Shown piece after piece: positions 20,209-30,320 of a DNA stretch of 64,000 nucleotides (its first letter is position 1; the number at the start of each line of letters is the position of its first letter). The translations under genes were made by a program, and so were the position numbers. A model generated the notes under the pieces. That model worked only from the letters and a program-made list of their open reading frames with translations. It ran no database searches and was not told where the DNA came from. The DNA lies in NCBI GenBank assembly GCA_963575745.1, contig CAUYUJ010018542.1, positions 51,001-115,000 on the forward strand. Reading direction: 5' to 3'. The DNA comes from Prorocentrum cordatum (Eukaryota > Sar > Dinophyceae > Prorocentrales > Prorocentraceae).

Positions 20209-20418
20209 GGGGGACCCGAAATGGGTACCGAAAAAATGGGTACAATGCCCAACAGCAAATGTTGTCCCAAACCAACAGCGGCCGCTGTTGGGCGGGCGGC
20301 CTCCTGTCTCAAATGGACACAGGCCGCGGCGGCGCGGAAAGCGAGTCGTGTTCAAAATGAACAGGAACTGCTGTTGGGCATCGTACCTATTGTTTCCGTA
20401 CCCATTTCGGGCGTCCAG
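20209..20418. mobile_element. TIR element, MITE-like family 4, copy 1
   Basis: Left end GACCCGAAATGGGTACCG ... GGGTACAATGCCCAACAGC. The right end GCTGTTGGGCATCGTACC ... CCGTACCCATTTCGGGCGTC is its imperfect reverse complement over about 45 bp. The centre has CAACAGCGGCCGCTGTTGGG and ATGGACACAGGCCGCGGCGG. A close copy is at 56885-57096 and a half copy at 56552-56625. Confidence 0.75.
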
Positions 20419-20605
20419 ATCATTTGGGGGGCCCGAGGTCAACGCCCCGACTGTGCCCGCAGAGTCCTCGCAGGACCACGCGCCCCCAGGGGCTCCGTTC
20501 CGCTGGGCACCCTTGCTGCGGGCGTCGCCTCTCCGACCGGCCCCGTGTCGGGATCGCCCGGCAGGTCGGCACCCAGACGCCCCTGGAACACTTGAGAACA
20601 CAACG

Positions 20606-20812
20606 GAGGGAGGAGGAGGAGGAGGAGGAGGAGGCGGAGGTAGGAGGGAGGAGGGAGGAGGAGGTAGGAGGAGGCGGAGGAGGAGGAGGCGGAGGTAGGA
20701 GGAGGAGGAGGAGGAGGAGGCGGAGGAGGAGGAGGAGGAGAAAGGAGGAGGAGGAGGAGGAGGAGGAGGAGGTAGGAGGTAGGAGGAGGAGGGGGAGGAG
20801 GGAGGAGGGACG
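20606..20812. repeat. (GGA)n / GGAGGTAGGA microsatellite
   Basis: GGAGGA tract with regular GGAGGTAGGAGG interruptions. Glu-, Arg- or Ser-rich frames are artefacts. Confidence 0.92.
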
Positions 20813-20944
20813 CCGGTTGGGTGGGCGGAGCCTCCCGGGCCCCGAGGGCCTGCCAGGGCCGCCGCTCATCGCAGGCGCCGGTGAGCCCGAAGGCCGAACA
20901 GCAAGACTCGTGGGGCCCCCCGTAGGGCCCAGGGCCTCATAGTG

Positions 20945-21180
20945 CTCATTTTGGGCGCCCGACTTATCCGGGGTAACTCGGGTCCGGGGTAACTCGGGTT
21001 TGGATTCCCGAAAAAGGAACCCGAGTTAGCCCTGACCCGAGTTACCCCTGATGATTCGGGGCCCTGGACGCCCGAGTTATCCGGGGTAACTCGGGTCCGG
21101 GGTAAGTCGGGTTCGGAATCCTGGAAAACGAACCCGAGTTATCCCTGACCCGAGTTACCCCTGATGATTCGGGGCTCTGA
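20945..21180. repeat. Tandem pair of hairpin units
   Basis: Two units of about 117 bp. Each has TATCCGGGGTAACTCGGGTC and CGGGGTAACTCGGGTT on the left, and GAACCCGAGTTA, GACCCGAGTTACCCCTGATG on the right. The right part is the reverse complement of the left, so each unit folds into a hairpin. The copies differ by a few bases (AACTCGGGTTTGGA versus AAGTCGGGTTCGGA). Confidence 0.8.
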
Positions 21181-21994
21181 TCATTGGCCTCCCGGGGCTC
21201 ACGAAAAGGGGCCCGCGGCGTCCTGCATCTTTCCTCAACGTGCTCGTTGGCAACGGACAATCAAACGCGGAGACACGGACGAGCAAGAATGCAAATGACA
21301 CTCCAGACGTTTCTTTTCCCGACAGATATTGTTGGTGTCGGGCTCCGGTGCGCCGACAGTGGCCCGGTAAGGGGTCCCCTGAGACCAAAAATGGCCAGGA
21401 ACTTTCCGCTGTGATTCTGTCATGACGCAAGGAGGTCGGGCAAATGTCAGTCAACATCGAATCGGGAAGCGGGACCGAATCGGAATGCGCGTCGGACCCG
21501 GCCGCATCGGCACGGAGCCAGAATCGAATCGGATAAGCCGCGCCAACATGCACAGCAACGCCGCGCAGGCATCGGGCCGCGAGGGATCGTCGGAACGTCA
21601 GAACCGAGTCGGATCGAGCCGGCCAGGCTCGATATCGGTCGGACGGAAGCGGACCCTGCAGGGCCGCGAGCAAGTCGCGAGACGAGGGAGGAGGAGGGAG
21701 GAGAAGGGAGGAGAGAGAGGAGGAGGAGGAGGAGGAGGAGAAGGAGGAGGAGGCCCTCTGCTCCCTGCTCCCCTGCTCGTCCCAGGCAGCGCCAAGGGGG
21801 GTCACCACTACGGAGGGTCGGTAACTTCTCCAGGAAGTGGACCTCCCTGAACACCCCAGAACCCCCGAGTGCTCCCGAAGACGCCCAAGACATTCCAAAC
21901 ATCCTCGATCGTCGATCCGCCCTTCTACTCGATCCTCGACTTCCACAGCGAGGTACACCCGTAGTCGCGCAACCCCTGCGGGACCCCCGACGTC
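21181..21994. other. No gene recognised
   Basis: Unique GC-rich sequence with a GGA tract at 21690-21750. Frames exist on both strands, but none has a recognisable motif or consistent coding character. Confidence 0.45.
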
Positions 21995-22130
21995 ATGACT
22001 TTTCATCACGGAGGCTCCCGGCGGTCTCGACCCGATCCCCAGGACCGATTTTTCATCCCGAGTCGTTTTTGTCACTGTCCCAGGGCCTTTCGAGGGCCCT
22101 TACTAGCCGAAAATAGCAACATACCTTCCA
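21995..22130. repeat. Dispersed repeat DR6, copy 1
   Basis: GACGTCATGACTTTTCATC, then CGACCCGATCCCCAGGACCG, TTTTTCATCCCGAGTCG and TAGCCGAAAATAGCAA. This order of words recurs at 54795, 56020 and 58350 and, inverted, at 59100 and 59540. Confidence 0.7.
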
Positions 22131-22229
22131 TTGTGATGTTCTCACGACTCGATGACGTTCGGTTTTCGTGCCATCACTCGGGCCTCTGGCGGACGATACA
22201 TACACCCCCAGAACGCTCTCGACGATGCG

Positions 22230-22500
22230 CAACTGATGTAAGCTACCCTCCCTCGGAAACTTACGAGACCGGAGGAACGTCGAGAACTACGTTTGGAAAG
22301 CGAACGATGTAAGCTACCCCAGCCCTCGAAAACTTGCGAAAACGGCCGATCGTCGACACGAGCGATGTAAGCTACCACAGCACTCGAGCGTCGAGAGATA
22401 TCTTTTGAACACGAACGAGGTAATCTACCCCAACCCCCGAACATTTACGAAAACAGCCGAATGCCGAGAGCTATCTTTGGAGCACGAGCGTAGCCCATGA
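22230..22500. repeat. GATGTAAGCTACC tandem repeats
   Basis: GATGTAAGCTACC at 22235, 22306 and 22364, and the variant GAGGTAATCTACC at 22417. Each is followed by CTCGAAAACTTGCGAAAACGG-type sequence and an ACGAGCGA/CGAACGA end. The units shrink from 71 to 53 bp, so the array is old. Confidence 0.7.
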
Positions 22501-22588
22501 CGAAGGGCGACGTGAAAAGCCTTATTTTCGAAAACTGGCGCTCCAGTTTCGAAACCAGCCCCACACCTTGGAACACGAGCACTGCCGC

Positions 22589-22627
<39 letters not shown>

Positions 22628-22830
22628 ACGCGAACGACGACGACGACGCTAGCCCCACACCTTAGAACCCTGACAGACAGACTGCACGCCTGACGAGGCC
22701 CCGGGCGTCCCCCCCTCCTGGGGACAGCGGCGCCTCTCTCCAGCGCGGCGCAGCGCTGGGCGCCCTCGGTGAACGCGACCTGCAGCTCCGAGAACCTGGA
22801 GGGCGGCGGGGGGCAGGATGAGGGGAAGGT
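22501..22830. other. No gene; small palindrome and GAC run
   Basis: TTTCGAAAACTGGCGCTCCAG followed by TTTCGAAA forms a small palindrome at 22520-22550. ACG triplets fill 22589-22648. The rest is GC-rich and unassigned. Confidence 0.5.
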
Positions 22831-23060
22831 GGGCCCTCCTCCTCCTCCTCCTCCTCCTCCTCCTGCTCCTCCTCCGCCTCCTCCTCCTCCTCCACTTACT
22901 CCCTCCTCCTCCCCCTCCTCCTTCTCCTCCTCCTCCTCCCCATCCTTCTCCTCCTCCTCCTCTTCCTCCTCCTCCTCCTCCTCCTCCTCCTCCTCCTCTT
23001 CCTCCTCCTGCTGCTGCTCCTCCTCCTCCTCCTCCTCCTCCCCCTCCTCCCCAGGCTACA
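22830..23060. repeat. (CTC)n microsatellite
   Basis: CTCCTC tract with short GCT and CCC interruptions, on the plus strand. It ends at CCCAGGCTACATTGATTCGC, where dispersed repeat DR7 begins. Confidence 0.92.
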
Positions 23061-23330
23061 TTGATTCGCGGTGTTGAAGTCCCAGGAATGGCGTTCTGGT
23101 ACGAATTAGGATCGTCAAGACGCAACACTCAAATTCATCCGTGGCGTTGGAATTCCGACAAGCATGCTTTGAGATGCGTCAGGGTCTTCAAACCTTTGTC
23201 TTTCAACGAGGCAGTTCCCTCAGTTGAAATGACCCTTGTAGGGGTCTATGAAGAGGGAGCTTAGAGGGAGGGTTTATCCCAACATCGTTGATGACTCTTG
23301 GGTTTACAATGGTCTTCCTCCTCCCCCTCC
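23061..23330. repeat. Dispersed repeat DR7, copy 1
   Basis: Runs from TTGATTCGCGGTGTTGAAGT through CCAGGAATGGCGTTCTGGTA to CATCGTTGATGACTCTTGGG and TTTACAATGGTCTTCCTCC. Copy 2 lies at 25085-25365. The end piece alone is at 50385-50425. All three end directly in a CTCCTC tract or CT-rich sequence. Confidence 0.7.
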
Positions 23331-23400
23331 TCCTCCTCATCATCATCATCCACCTCCCCCTCCTCCTCCTCCTCTCCCGAAATCCTCTTCCTTACATACC
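23331..23400. repeat. CTC/CAT simple repeat
   Basis: CCTCCTCCTCATCATCATC and CTCCTCCTCCTC, the tract onto which DR7 copy 1 runs. Confidence 0.8.
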
Positions 23401-23454
23401 TATACGACCACCGTTCGGGTGATAAGGAGGTTCGGGGGGGGAGAACCAACGTCT

Positions 23455-23665
23455 CACTCGATCGGGCTCACTATCGATCTCACTATCGATCTCAGTATTG
23501 GTCTCGCTCGATCGATCTCACTATCGATCTCACTCGATCTATTCAATTCGATCGATCTCAAAATCGACCTGACTATCGACCGCACAATCGATCGCACTAT
23601 CGATCTCACTATCGACCTCACAGTCGATCTCCAATTCGATCTAACTATCGACCTCACTATGATAT
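23455..23665. repeat. ATCGATCTCACT 12-bp minisatellite
   Basis: About 16 units of CTATCGATCTCA with variants CTCGATCTATT and CTATCGACCTCA. Frames read as IDLTIDL or RSIVRSI repeats, which are artefacts. Confidence 0.85.
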
Positions 23666-23679
23666 CGACACCATCGTCA

Positions 23680-24496
23680 TCAACGTCATCAACATCATCA
23701 TCACCATAACACCATCATCGTCACCATCATCATCAACAGCATCATCATCGGGACACCGTAAACATCATCATCGGAAAACCACCATCATCACCATCTCATC
23801 ATCATGATCATGAACAAAGCCATCGACCTCAAAATCATCGGGACGCCAGCATCATAATTCACAACACCATCATCATCATCATCATCATCATCGGAGCACC
23901 ATCATCATCATCATCACCGTCATCATCATACACATCATCGGGGCAACATCATCATCATAATCAACATTAGCATCATCATCACCATCATTGGGCCACAATC
24001 ATCAACATCATCATCACCGCATCATCATCATCAACATCATCATCATCGGGACACCATCATCATTATCACCATCATCATCAACAGCATCATCATCAACCTC
24101 ATCATCATCATCATCATCATCATCATCGGGACACCATTATCATCATCACCTTCATCATCATCATCATCATCATCGAATAATCTGATCATCATCATCAAGA
24201 TGATCAACACCATCGTCCTAGGGGCAGAATCAGACACATCAGCAACATCAGCATCATCAACATCATCATCATCAGCATCATCATCATAATCATCATCATC
24301 ATCATCATCATCGGGACACCATCATTATCACCACCATCACCATCATCATCATCATCATCATCAACAACATCGTCATCACCATCATCATCATCATCATCGG
24401 GACACCATCATCATCACCACCATCATCATCATCATCGCCAACATCATCATCATCATCATCATCATCATCAGCATCATCATCATCATCATCATCATT

Positions 24497-24540
<44 letters not shown>

Positions 24541-24565
24541 AATAATCATGATCATCATCATCATC
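23680..24565. repeat. (CAT)n microsatellite with CATCGGGACAC spacers
   Basis: CATCATCAT tract almost 900 bp long, interrupted every 50-120 bp by CATCGGGACACC or CATTGGGCCAC-type words. This gives a higher-order pattern. Confidence 0.92.
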
Positions 24566-24670
24566 ATCGGGACACCGACGGGACACCGGCGGGACACCGG
24601 CGGGACACTGCGCGTCACTGGCCCCCGAGCGGGACACCGGCGGGACAACGCGGGGCACCGGTTGCCGGAA
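24566..24670. repeat. CGGGACACCGG short tandem repeat
   Basis: GGGACACCGGC units (24568, 24580, 24592, 24604, 24640, then decayed). It continues the GGGACACC spacer of the preceding CAT tract into GC-rich sequence. Confidence 0.7.
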
Positions 24671-24924
24671 CGGAGACTTTTGGTCCGGCCGCGCCTCAAC
24701 TACAGGAGACTTATTTCTCGCCCGCCCACGCAGCTTCGCCTCGTCCGCACGCACGGCACGCACGAACACGAAACCGAAACCGATTTTCCGGTTTTGGGGC
24801 TCTCTGTTCCACTTCGATCTCACCCCCTCACCTTCGACAGATACCTCCTTCCTGTCGCACCCTGAGGCCGGTCGAAAAGACGGGCGGGCGTTTCTCCCGT
24901 GACTTCTTCACAACGCGTGGTCCT
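24671..24924. other. No gene recognised
   Basis: Unique GC-rich sequence. Nothing supported. Confidence 0.45.
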
Positions 24925-25365
24925 GAAGCTTGAAATTTACAACAGTTTCACGGATGGAAGGCGGTCGGCTTCCAACGTGTGGCTGTCGTCGCCTTAGCGC
25001 CGCGCGCATTCGTCTCAAGAGTTCGCAAGATCTTCACGGATGGAGGGCGGTTCTTTTTCAAAATGTTGCTCTCACCTTGGCGCCGCGCACATTGGCCAAA
25101 CGATGTTGCAGCAGCTTGTGGAATTGTCATGGTTATCGTCTCAGGAATGATGTTGGAGACGATTGGGGATCGCCAAGGCGCAACACTAACGGTGATTCGC
25201 GGCGTTGAAGTCCCAGGAAATGCGTTCAGGTACACTTCCGGATTTTCAAACGGTTGTCTTCCAACGGAGCATGACCCGTAGTGGAAATGGAACAAGGAAC
25301 TTCGATGGAGGGTTCATTGCAATATCGTTGCTGGATCTTGGGCTTGCGCTGGTCCTTCTCATCCT
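24925..25365. repeat. Dispersed repeat DR7, copy 2, with internal duplication
   Basis: At 24950 and 25035 lie two diverged copies of CACGGATGGAGGGCGGTC, each followed by a stretch ending in TAGCGCCGCGCGCATTCG- or TGGCGCCGCGCACATTGG-like words. After that, 25160-25365 matches DR7 copy 1 (GATTCGCGGCGTTGAAGTCC, ATATCGTTGCTGGATCTTGG, CGCTGGTCCTTCTCATCC). Confidence 0.7.
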
Positions 25366-26155
25366 CCAGAGCTTCTCGGGGCCGGCTCCCATCATCCCTG
25401 GCGCGCACCGCGCGCCGTGGAGGGGGGTCCAACGTCGATCTAGCGAAACTCTGAACATTTATGTTCATGCCGCGCATTCTTCTTAAACCTGCTAAACAGA
25501 CGACCCAGGATAAAACCTGGGCCCCAGAAAAAGGGGTCCACACCACTGGGGAGCCACGTTGTCACACATAACGGCGTCTTATGCCTGGGTGCACTTCCTC
25601 CTGCTCCGACTTCGGTCCTCCCACCTGACTTCGAATTTCGTCCTTCGCTCTTCATCACCCGCTGCCACAAGGCTCTTGCGCTGTGGCTTAACGTTTCACG
25701 TGTCATCACGAAAACTGCCGGCTCTCCCACTGAGTGGAAGGGGGAGCGACAGATGCCCGCCCCTGTTTCGTGGCATCTGCTCAGCCCGAATCTAAGAATG
25801 TCGGGTTCGACCCCGCCATGGGCGCAAAGCCGACAGTAACGCACAGAGGAAATGACCCCAAGGTTCTCTCTGGGACGTCCCCGCGAAAGCCTCGAGTCGA
25901 CCCTATCTGATGGTGCAGATGGCCCCACACCAACCAGGAACGAGAGGAAGAAATTCCCCCGCCCTCCCCGTCGAGTCTCGGCGAGAAGGCGACTCCAGAA
26001 GCGGCCGAGCCAGGAAACTCTGAGACGATCAGGGGAACTCCGAAAACGCACCAGGATACATCCCGCCTCGTCTTGTTCTGCAGCCGCTTTTCCCCACCTC
26101 CTCGTGTGGCGGTCCCCTTTCTCTGAATTCCCTGGCTCGCCCAGCCCCATCCAAT
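25366..26155. other. No gene recognised
   Basis: Unique sequence. The word TCGGGTTCGACCCCGCC near 25800 resembles a tRNA B box, but the stem does not pair and there is no A box at the right distance. Frames on both strands have no motif. Confidence 0.45.
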
Positions 26156-26346
<191 letters not shown>

Positions 26347-26589
26347 TTTCCATGCCGGGGCCCCCTGGTGTCCCGACCGTTTCCCCAAGGCCGCCCGTTG
26401 GTCCCAAGCGCTGTGGTTTGACGGCCCGAGGGTCCCGCGGGGGCCCCCAATGAAGGGCGGGCGACGGCGAACAGCCTCGCCGTGTACCCCGCCAGATTTT
26501 GAACGTCCGGGAGGCTCGGTGGCTTTCGAGCCGCAACATGGGCATTCAGCGGCCACTCGGAGTGCGGAGCTGGAGGGATAGGAGGAGGG

Positions 26590-26592
26590 AGG

Positions 26593-26624
<32 letters not shown>

Positions 26625-26632
26625 TGTATGGG
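26590..26632. repeat. (GGGTAT)n short tandem
   Basis: Six or seven units of TGGGTA on the plus strand, just downstream of the 3' end of retroelement 1. Confidence 0.85.
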
Positions 26633-26682
26633 CGCGGCCTGCGTCCGCAGCAGGCGGGGCGGGCGGGGCTCCTCAGCACGTG

Positions 26683-27138
26683 ATGTGCCCCTCGTCGTAG
26701 TCGTCGGAGTCACTTCCGAGGCTGGTCGCTGCGCGGGTCGCTGCCCGCCCAAACTCGCGCACATCCTCGATGTGGGACTCGCGCACGCCATTGCGCCGCA
26801 GCAGGTGGAATCGAGCCGCTCTCCCATCGGGCAGCGCCTCCACGGCGTCGCATGCTGCCCGATGCGCGCCTCCAGCCTCAGAAGTCTGGCTACCCAGCAG
26901 GCTGACTGACAGATCGAGGCGCTCGTCGAAGTTGACAGCGAAGGTGCCCACGAGCCGTTCGCCTTGGTGGCCATCGCGGTAGTGCGGTCACTTGAGCTGG
27001 CGGATGACCCTCAGCTGCTCCACCCCAGCTCCTCCTCGCCGCCCCTTGCACGGCGCCTTGAGCAGCTTGCCGGGTCGCTTGCCCGTCATCACGGCACCGC
27101 AGGTGAGGCAGAAGACCAGGCGCACCTCGGGCCTCTGC
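26683..27138 (-). pseudogene. C-terminal zinc-ribbon region of retroelement 1
   Basis: The frame from 27138 reads EVRLVFCLTCGAVMTGKR then APCKGRRGGAGVEQLRVIRQ and LK, followed by a TGA at 26986-26988. The CxxC ... C layout with a short basic tail matches the C-terminal ribbon of related retroelements; the region at 40084-39686 in retroelement 2 has the same layout. Beyond the TGA the same frame continues HYRDGHQGERLVGTFAVNFD ... to an acidic end GSDSDDYDEGHITC (stop at about 26673-26684). A single CGA-to-TGA change would explain the break. Confidence 0.6.
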
Positions 27139-27146
27139 ACGACGCC

Positions 27147-27846
27147 TCAGCGGAGCAGCGCGCGGCCTTGCACCCTCCGCGAACGCCTGGCCAGCGCAGC
27201 CCCGCCCAGGTCGGACGGGAGGGCGTCGAGGCGGGGACCGGCGGGCCTGGCTGCGGCGTCTCCAGGTCCAGCGCCCGCCCCATCGCTTGGAGCTACCTCG
27301 CCTCCTCGCCTCTGACCCGCACCCTGTTCACTGGCCTCCCCTCCCTCGCGCCGCGACTGCCCGAGTGCCGGGGGCGAGGGAGGGGGGGCCGAGGGGTGGC
27401 CGCCGACTTCGGGCTGGTCAGCCTGCAGCTTTTTCAAGTCTGTCTGGTCGCCGCGTCGCGTGCCCGGCGCCGCGCCTGCGCCCCATGCAGCTTCGCCACG
27501 GGCCACTCCTCCACCTCCTTTTCTGGCCCGCGCGCGAAGGGCGTCCCGGGGGGCAGCTCCCCCTCCTGGCAGCAGCGCCACGGCCACCCGCGCCCGCGGC
27601 CACCTCAGCAGGAACGCTCGAGAATCTCGGGCTGACAACCGAAAGCCCAGGAACCTGGTCGCGCACCCTGGCTTCGGACCATCTGGCGCATTTTTGCTGC
27701 GGCGCGGCCAGAGCGACATCAAAATGTGTTCCATCGCCGAGCTGGTCTCCTTCGCCATCTGCTTCCGCCGCCGCTTCTTCGCTTGGGCCAGCGCTAGCAC
27801 TGGCAGGGCCTGCAACCCGGCGTCGAAGAACATCTTTGACGGTGCC
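27147..27846 (-). pseudogene. Coding-like segment of retroelement 1 after the introner
   Basis: After the introner-like element the minus strand has a long frame beginning SKMFFDAGLQALPVLALAQ, followed by a basic stretch AKKRRRKQMAKETSSAMEHI and PGCATRFLGFRLSARDSRAF. No enzyme motif is seen; it lies between RNase H and the C-terminal ribbon, where such elements have a basic linker. Joining across the introner at CAG|GG gives a different frame (KDVLRRRV) or this one, depending on the upstream phase, which is itself uncertain. Confidence 0.4.
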
Positions 27847-27994
27847 CTGGGACACACAAATAAAGGCAAACAAATAAAACCATTCCCCAAATGTTCCCAT
27901 ATTATTGGGGTTTTCGTCTTTCTCCCCACTTCCCATATTTTCACATTTTTCTGGGGAATCAGCGATCAATTGTGTCTGTATGTTTCTTCCCCTC
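27847..27994 (-). mobile_element. Introner-like element, copy 2, inside retroelement 1
   Basis: 148 bp. Minus strand: ATTCAG|GAGGGGAAGAAAC at the start and TTTGTGTGTCCCAG|GGCACC at the end, with GAAAATATGGGAAGTGGGG-type inner sequence shared with the other four copies. It interrupts coding-like sequence, so it behaves as an inserted segment. The AG|G on both sides means removal would leave one AGG. Confidence 0.65.
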
Positions 27995-28166
27995 CTGAAT
28001 ATTCGCGGCCTGGCCTCGGCTCGCCCCCCAGCGACGCCTCCAAGGAAGCGCTCGAACACGCCGCCCCCTCGGCCAGGGCGCGCAGGCCTTGCCCCGCAGG
28101 GCCGCGCCGGGCTCGCCGCTGCCATGCCTGGCCGCGCCCCTCTTGGCCTGCTCGCCGGAGCGGCGG
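27995..28166 (-). pseudogene. RNase H to introner linker of retroelement 1
   Basis: Pro/Arg-rich reading frames. The expected RNase H end (AHETLGHATSADVDARRSAH at about 28250-28190) precedes it in another frame. No motif in this stretch. Confidence 0.35.
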
Positions 28167-28655
28167 TTATCGGCGCGCCTCTACCAGTGCGCGCTGCGGC
28201 GGGCGTCCACATCGGCGCTCGTCGCGTGCCCCAGCGTCTCGTGGGCGGTGAAATCCGTCTCGTCGAACGCCACCCAAAAAGGGCCCCCGCAGGTGGGGCC
28301 GACCGTCGGCGCCGCCGGCCCCAGCACCTGCGCCGCCTGCCAGCGCCCGCGGCGTGTGAGCGCAGTCCAGGTACAGCTGGATTGGCGCCGTCGCCACCAT
28401 CTTGAGCACGAACTCCGCGTAGTCCTCGGCGTCGGGCGCCGTCTGGCCCATCGCTGCCGAGGTGAGCGCCGGCCCGGGCGCGGCCGCCCCCACGTCGCCG
28501 GAGCGGCCCACCTGGACCACCGCCAATCAAGCATGCCCAAGCCCAGGAAGCCGCTTCATGACGGAGCTGCCGTCGAGGAAGAAGCATCCCAGAGCTGGGC
28601 CCGTTGACCCAGGCGATGTCGCCCTCGGCGCCGTCGCGCCGGAACAGGCGGCAAG
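28167..28655 (-). pseudogene. RNase H-like domain of retroelement 1, one in-frame TGA
   Basis: The frame reads FFLDGSSVMKRLPGLGHA, then TGA, then LAVVQVGRSGDVGAAAPG ... QTAPDAEDYAEFVLKMVATA and PIQLYLDCAHT. FLDGS matches the first catalytic Asp strand of RNase HI, DAEDYA the catalytic Glu helix, and YLDC the second Asp. After LDCAHT the signal shifts frame to VGPTCGGPFWVAFDETDFTA and HETLGHATSADVDARRSAH. Cuts RNA in RNA-DNA hybrids during reverse transcription in intact relatives. Here the TGA and the frameshift make it inactive as it stands. Confidence 0.6.
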
Positions 28656-29670
28656 GGTCAGGCCGCGGCCCTCTGCGGAACCGCTCGCCAGTCTCCACGC
28701 TCCAGCGCCTGGCGCGGGCAACGCGCTGGCGGAGGCGGAGTGGGGCGCGATCACGTCGGCATCCAGCATAGGCTGGGCGCTCATAGTGGCGGCGGTGGAA
28801 ATGAGAGGCCCCCCAAGCCGCCACGCTGCCTGCGCGTCGAGGACTTCGCTGGGCCGTGCGCGAACAGCTTCGCCTGCGGCCTTGGGGCGTTGGTGGCCAA
28901 GGCCCGCAGGGCCCCTTGCTGTCTCTTGCCCCAGACGTCGGTCCTTCTCCTGAGAAGCCTGCGAAGAAGCGCCCAACATACCGGCCACCTGGGAGGGGGG
29001 GCTCCACGCCGCGCGCCAGGGCCGTGGCCGTGACCTTGAGCGCGAGCTTGTCGGAGGCCCGCGCCGCGGCGCGCTTGACGTCCCCCATCGCCTGCCGAAG
29101 CCCCAGGCGCAGCAAATCGATCGCCGCGTTCTCGTCGGCGCGAACGGCGCAGAACCCCTCGATGTCCCAGCCCGGCCTGCGAACAGTCGGGAGGGCGGCG
29201 TCAGCAGGCGTTCATGCCGCGCGCTAAGGGCGGTGGCCGAGGCTGGCGCGCCGGACGGCTGCCACCAACGTGATCTCCAACGCGCGGCCCCTCGCCTGCT
29301 GCTCCCAGACCGCAAGCGCCCGCGCGAACGGCGCGTCCATGGACCGAGCACCTGCGGGTCATGCCTGGCGCCCCTCCGGCGAGCGCGCAGCCCGAGGCCC
29401 AGCGAGCAGCTCTCGGCAGCCGCCCCGCCGCCGCCGCCGCCGCCGCCGCCTTGGCCCTGAGGCCGCGCAGCGGCCCATCTGCCGGGGCAGCAGCGGCCGC
29501 TCTCCGCAGCGCCGAGGACGCGGGCCCCGCGCCCCAGGATGCCAGAGTCGACCAGCACACCGCGCCGCAGGCGCTCGTGCCGACTCCCGCGCCGGCGCGC
29601 CCCGCGGCCGCAAGCCGCCTGCGTGACCGCCGATCGCCTGGCGCATGAAATGCGTTTTGGGCCCGGCGCC
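28656..29670 (-). pseudogene. RT thumb / connection region of retroelement 1
   Basis: Coding signal changes frame. One clear piece reads GWDIEGFCAVRADENAAID then LLRLGLRQAMGDVKRAAARA and SDKLALKVTATALARGVEPP at about 29180-28970. Another around 28800-28700 leads to ASFGADVIAPHSASASALPA-like sequence. No catalytic motif is expected here. The Gly/Ala-rich frames at 29460-29400 come from a GCC triplet run. Assignment rests on position between RT and RNase H. Confidence 0.4.
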
Positions 29671-30320
29671 TTAATCATGGCGCCCACCCGCGACTTTCCA
29701 GGCAGTGCCCATCGACGCCTGGATTTCCAGCTTCACGGCTGCATCGGAGGCAAATGCACGCACCTTGCCAGGGACGAGCGGCTGGTCGAGCTCGCGGAAG
29801 TCCCCGAACAAGCTGTCGACGCTGGCGGCGCCAGACACATTCGGGAGGACGTCGTCCACGACGTCGCGGAGCGACGCGCTGGGGCCCACCGCGCTCGCCC
29901 TCATCAAGGGCTGAGGGGCAGGAGGAGGGCCGGCGACGCGGCCCCGCTACAACCTGCTACGATGGCCGCCCGCGCCTGAAAGCTGGTGGATATGCACCCC
30001 TCGAAGAGGACAGCCCACTATCATGTATAAATGTCGCGGAGCCCTCGTAGCACTTGAAAGGGAAGTAGCGCACCTTGGCAACGTCTTGCAAGTGGCTGGA
30101 CCTCACGTTCTCGTAGGAGCGCGCCAGATCGACTCCAGCAGTCGTCGACGAAGAACCAACCTCTCGACGGGTGCCCCGCCATGAGGTCGCGGGCGTGTCC
30201 AGCCCAGTCACAGCTGGTCGGAGCCGATCCGCGCCAGGAAAAGCTGACCCGCTTCCAGGCCGCGCGCAGCGGCCGCCGCAGGCGCGACCGCAGACGCGGG
30301 AAGAGCGCCGGCAGCCCACT
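29671..30320 (-). pseudogene. Reverse transcriptase palm fragment of retroelement 1
   Basis: Two RT-like motifs in different frames. Motif A: AGVDLARSYENVRSSHLQDV followed by AKVRYFPFKCYE (about 30145-30040), matching the D-L-x-x-x-Y-E-x-V form in which the Asp is catalytic. Motif C: DVVDDVLPNVSGAASVDSLF at about 29872-29815, then LDQPLVPGKVRAFASDAA with a conserved Lys. The distance of about 95 codons is right for an RT palm. The Gly-rich motif B between them is not clear. At least one frameshift separates A from C. Confidence 0.45.

Noticed and set aside
25795-25830. tRNA or tRNA-derived SINE with a B box (GGGTTCGACCCC)
   Set aside because: The TPsiC-like stem does not pair correctly and no A box lies at a suitable distance upstream.
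26590-26632. Telomeric repeat
   Set aside because: The unit is GGGTAT, only six or seven copies, internal, and not the TTTAGGG type expected in dinoflagellates.
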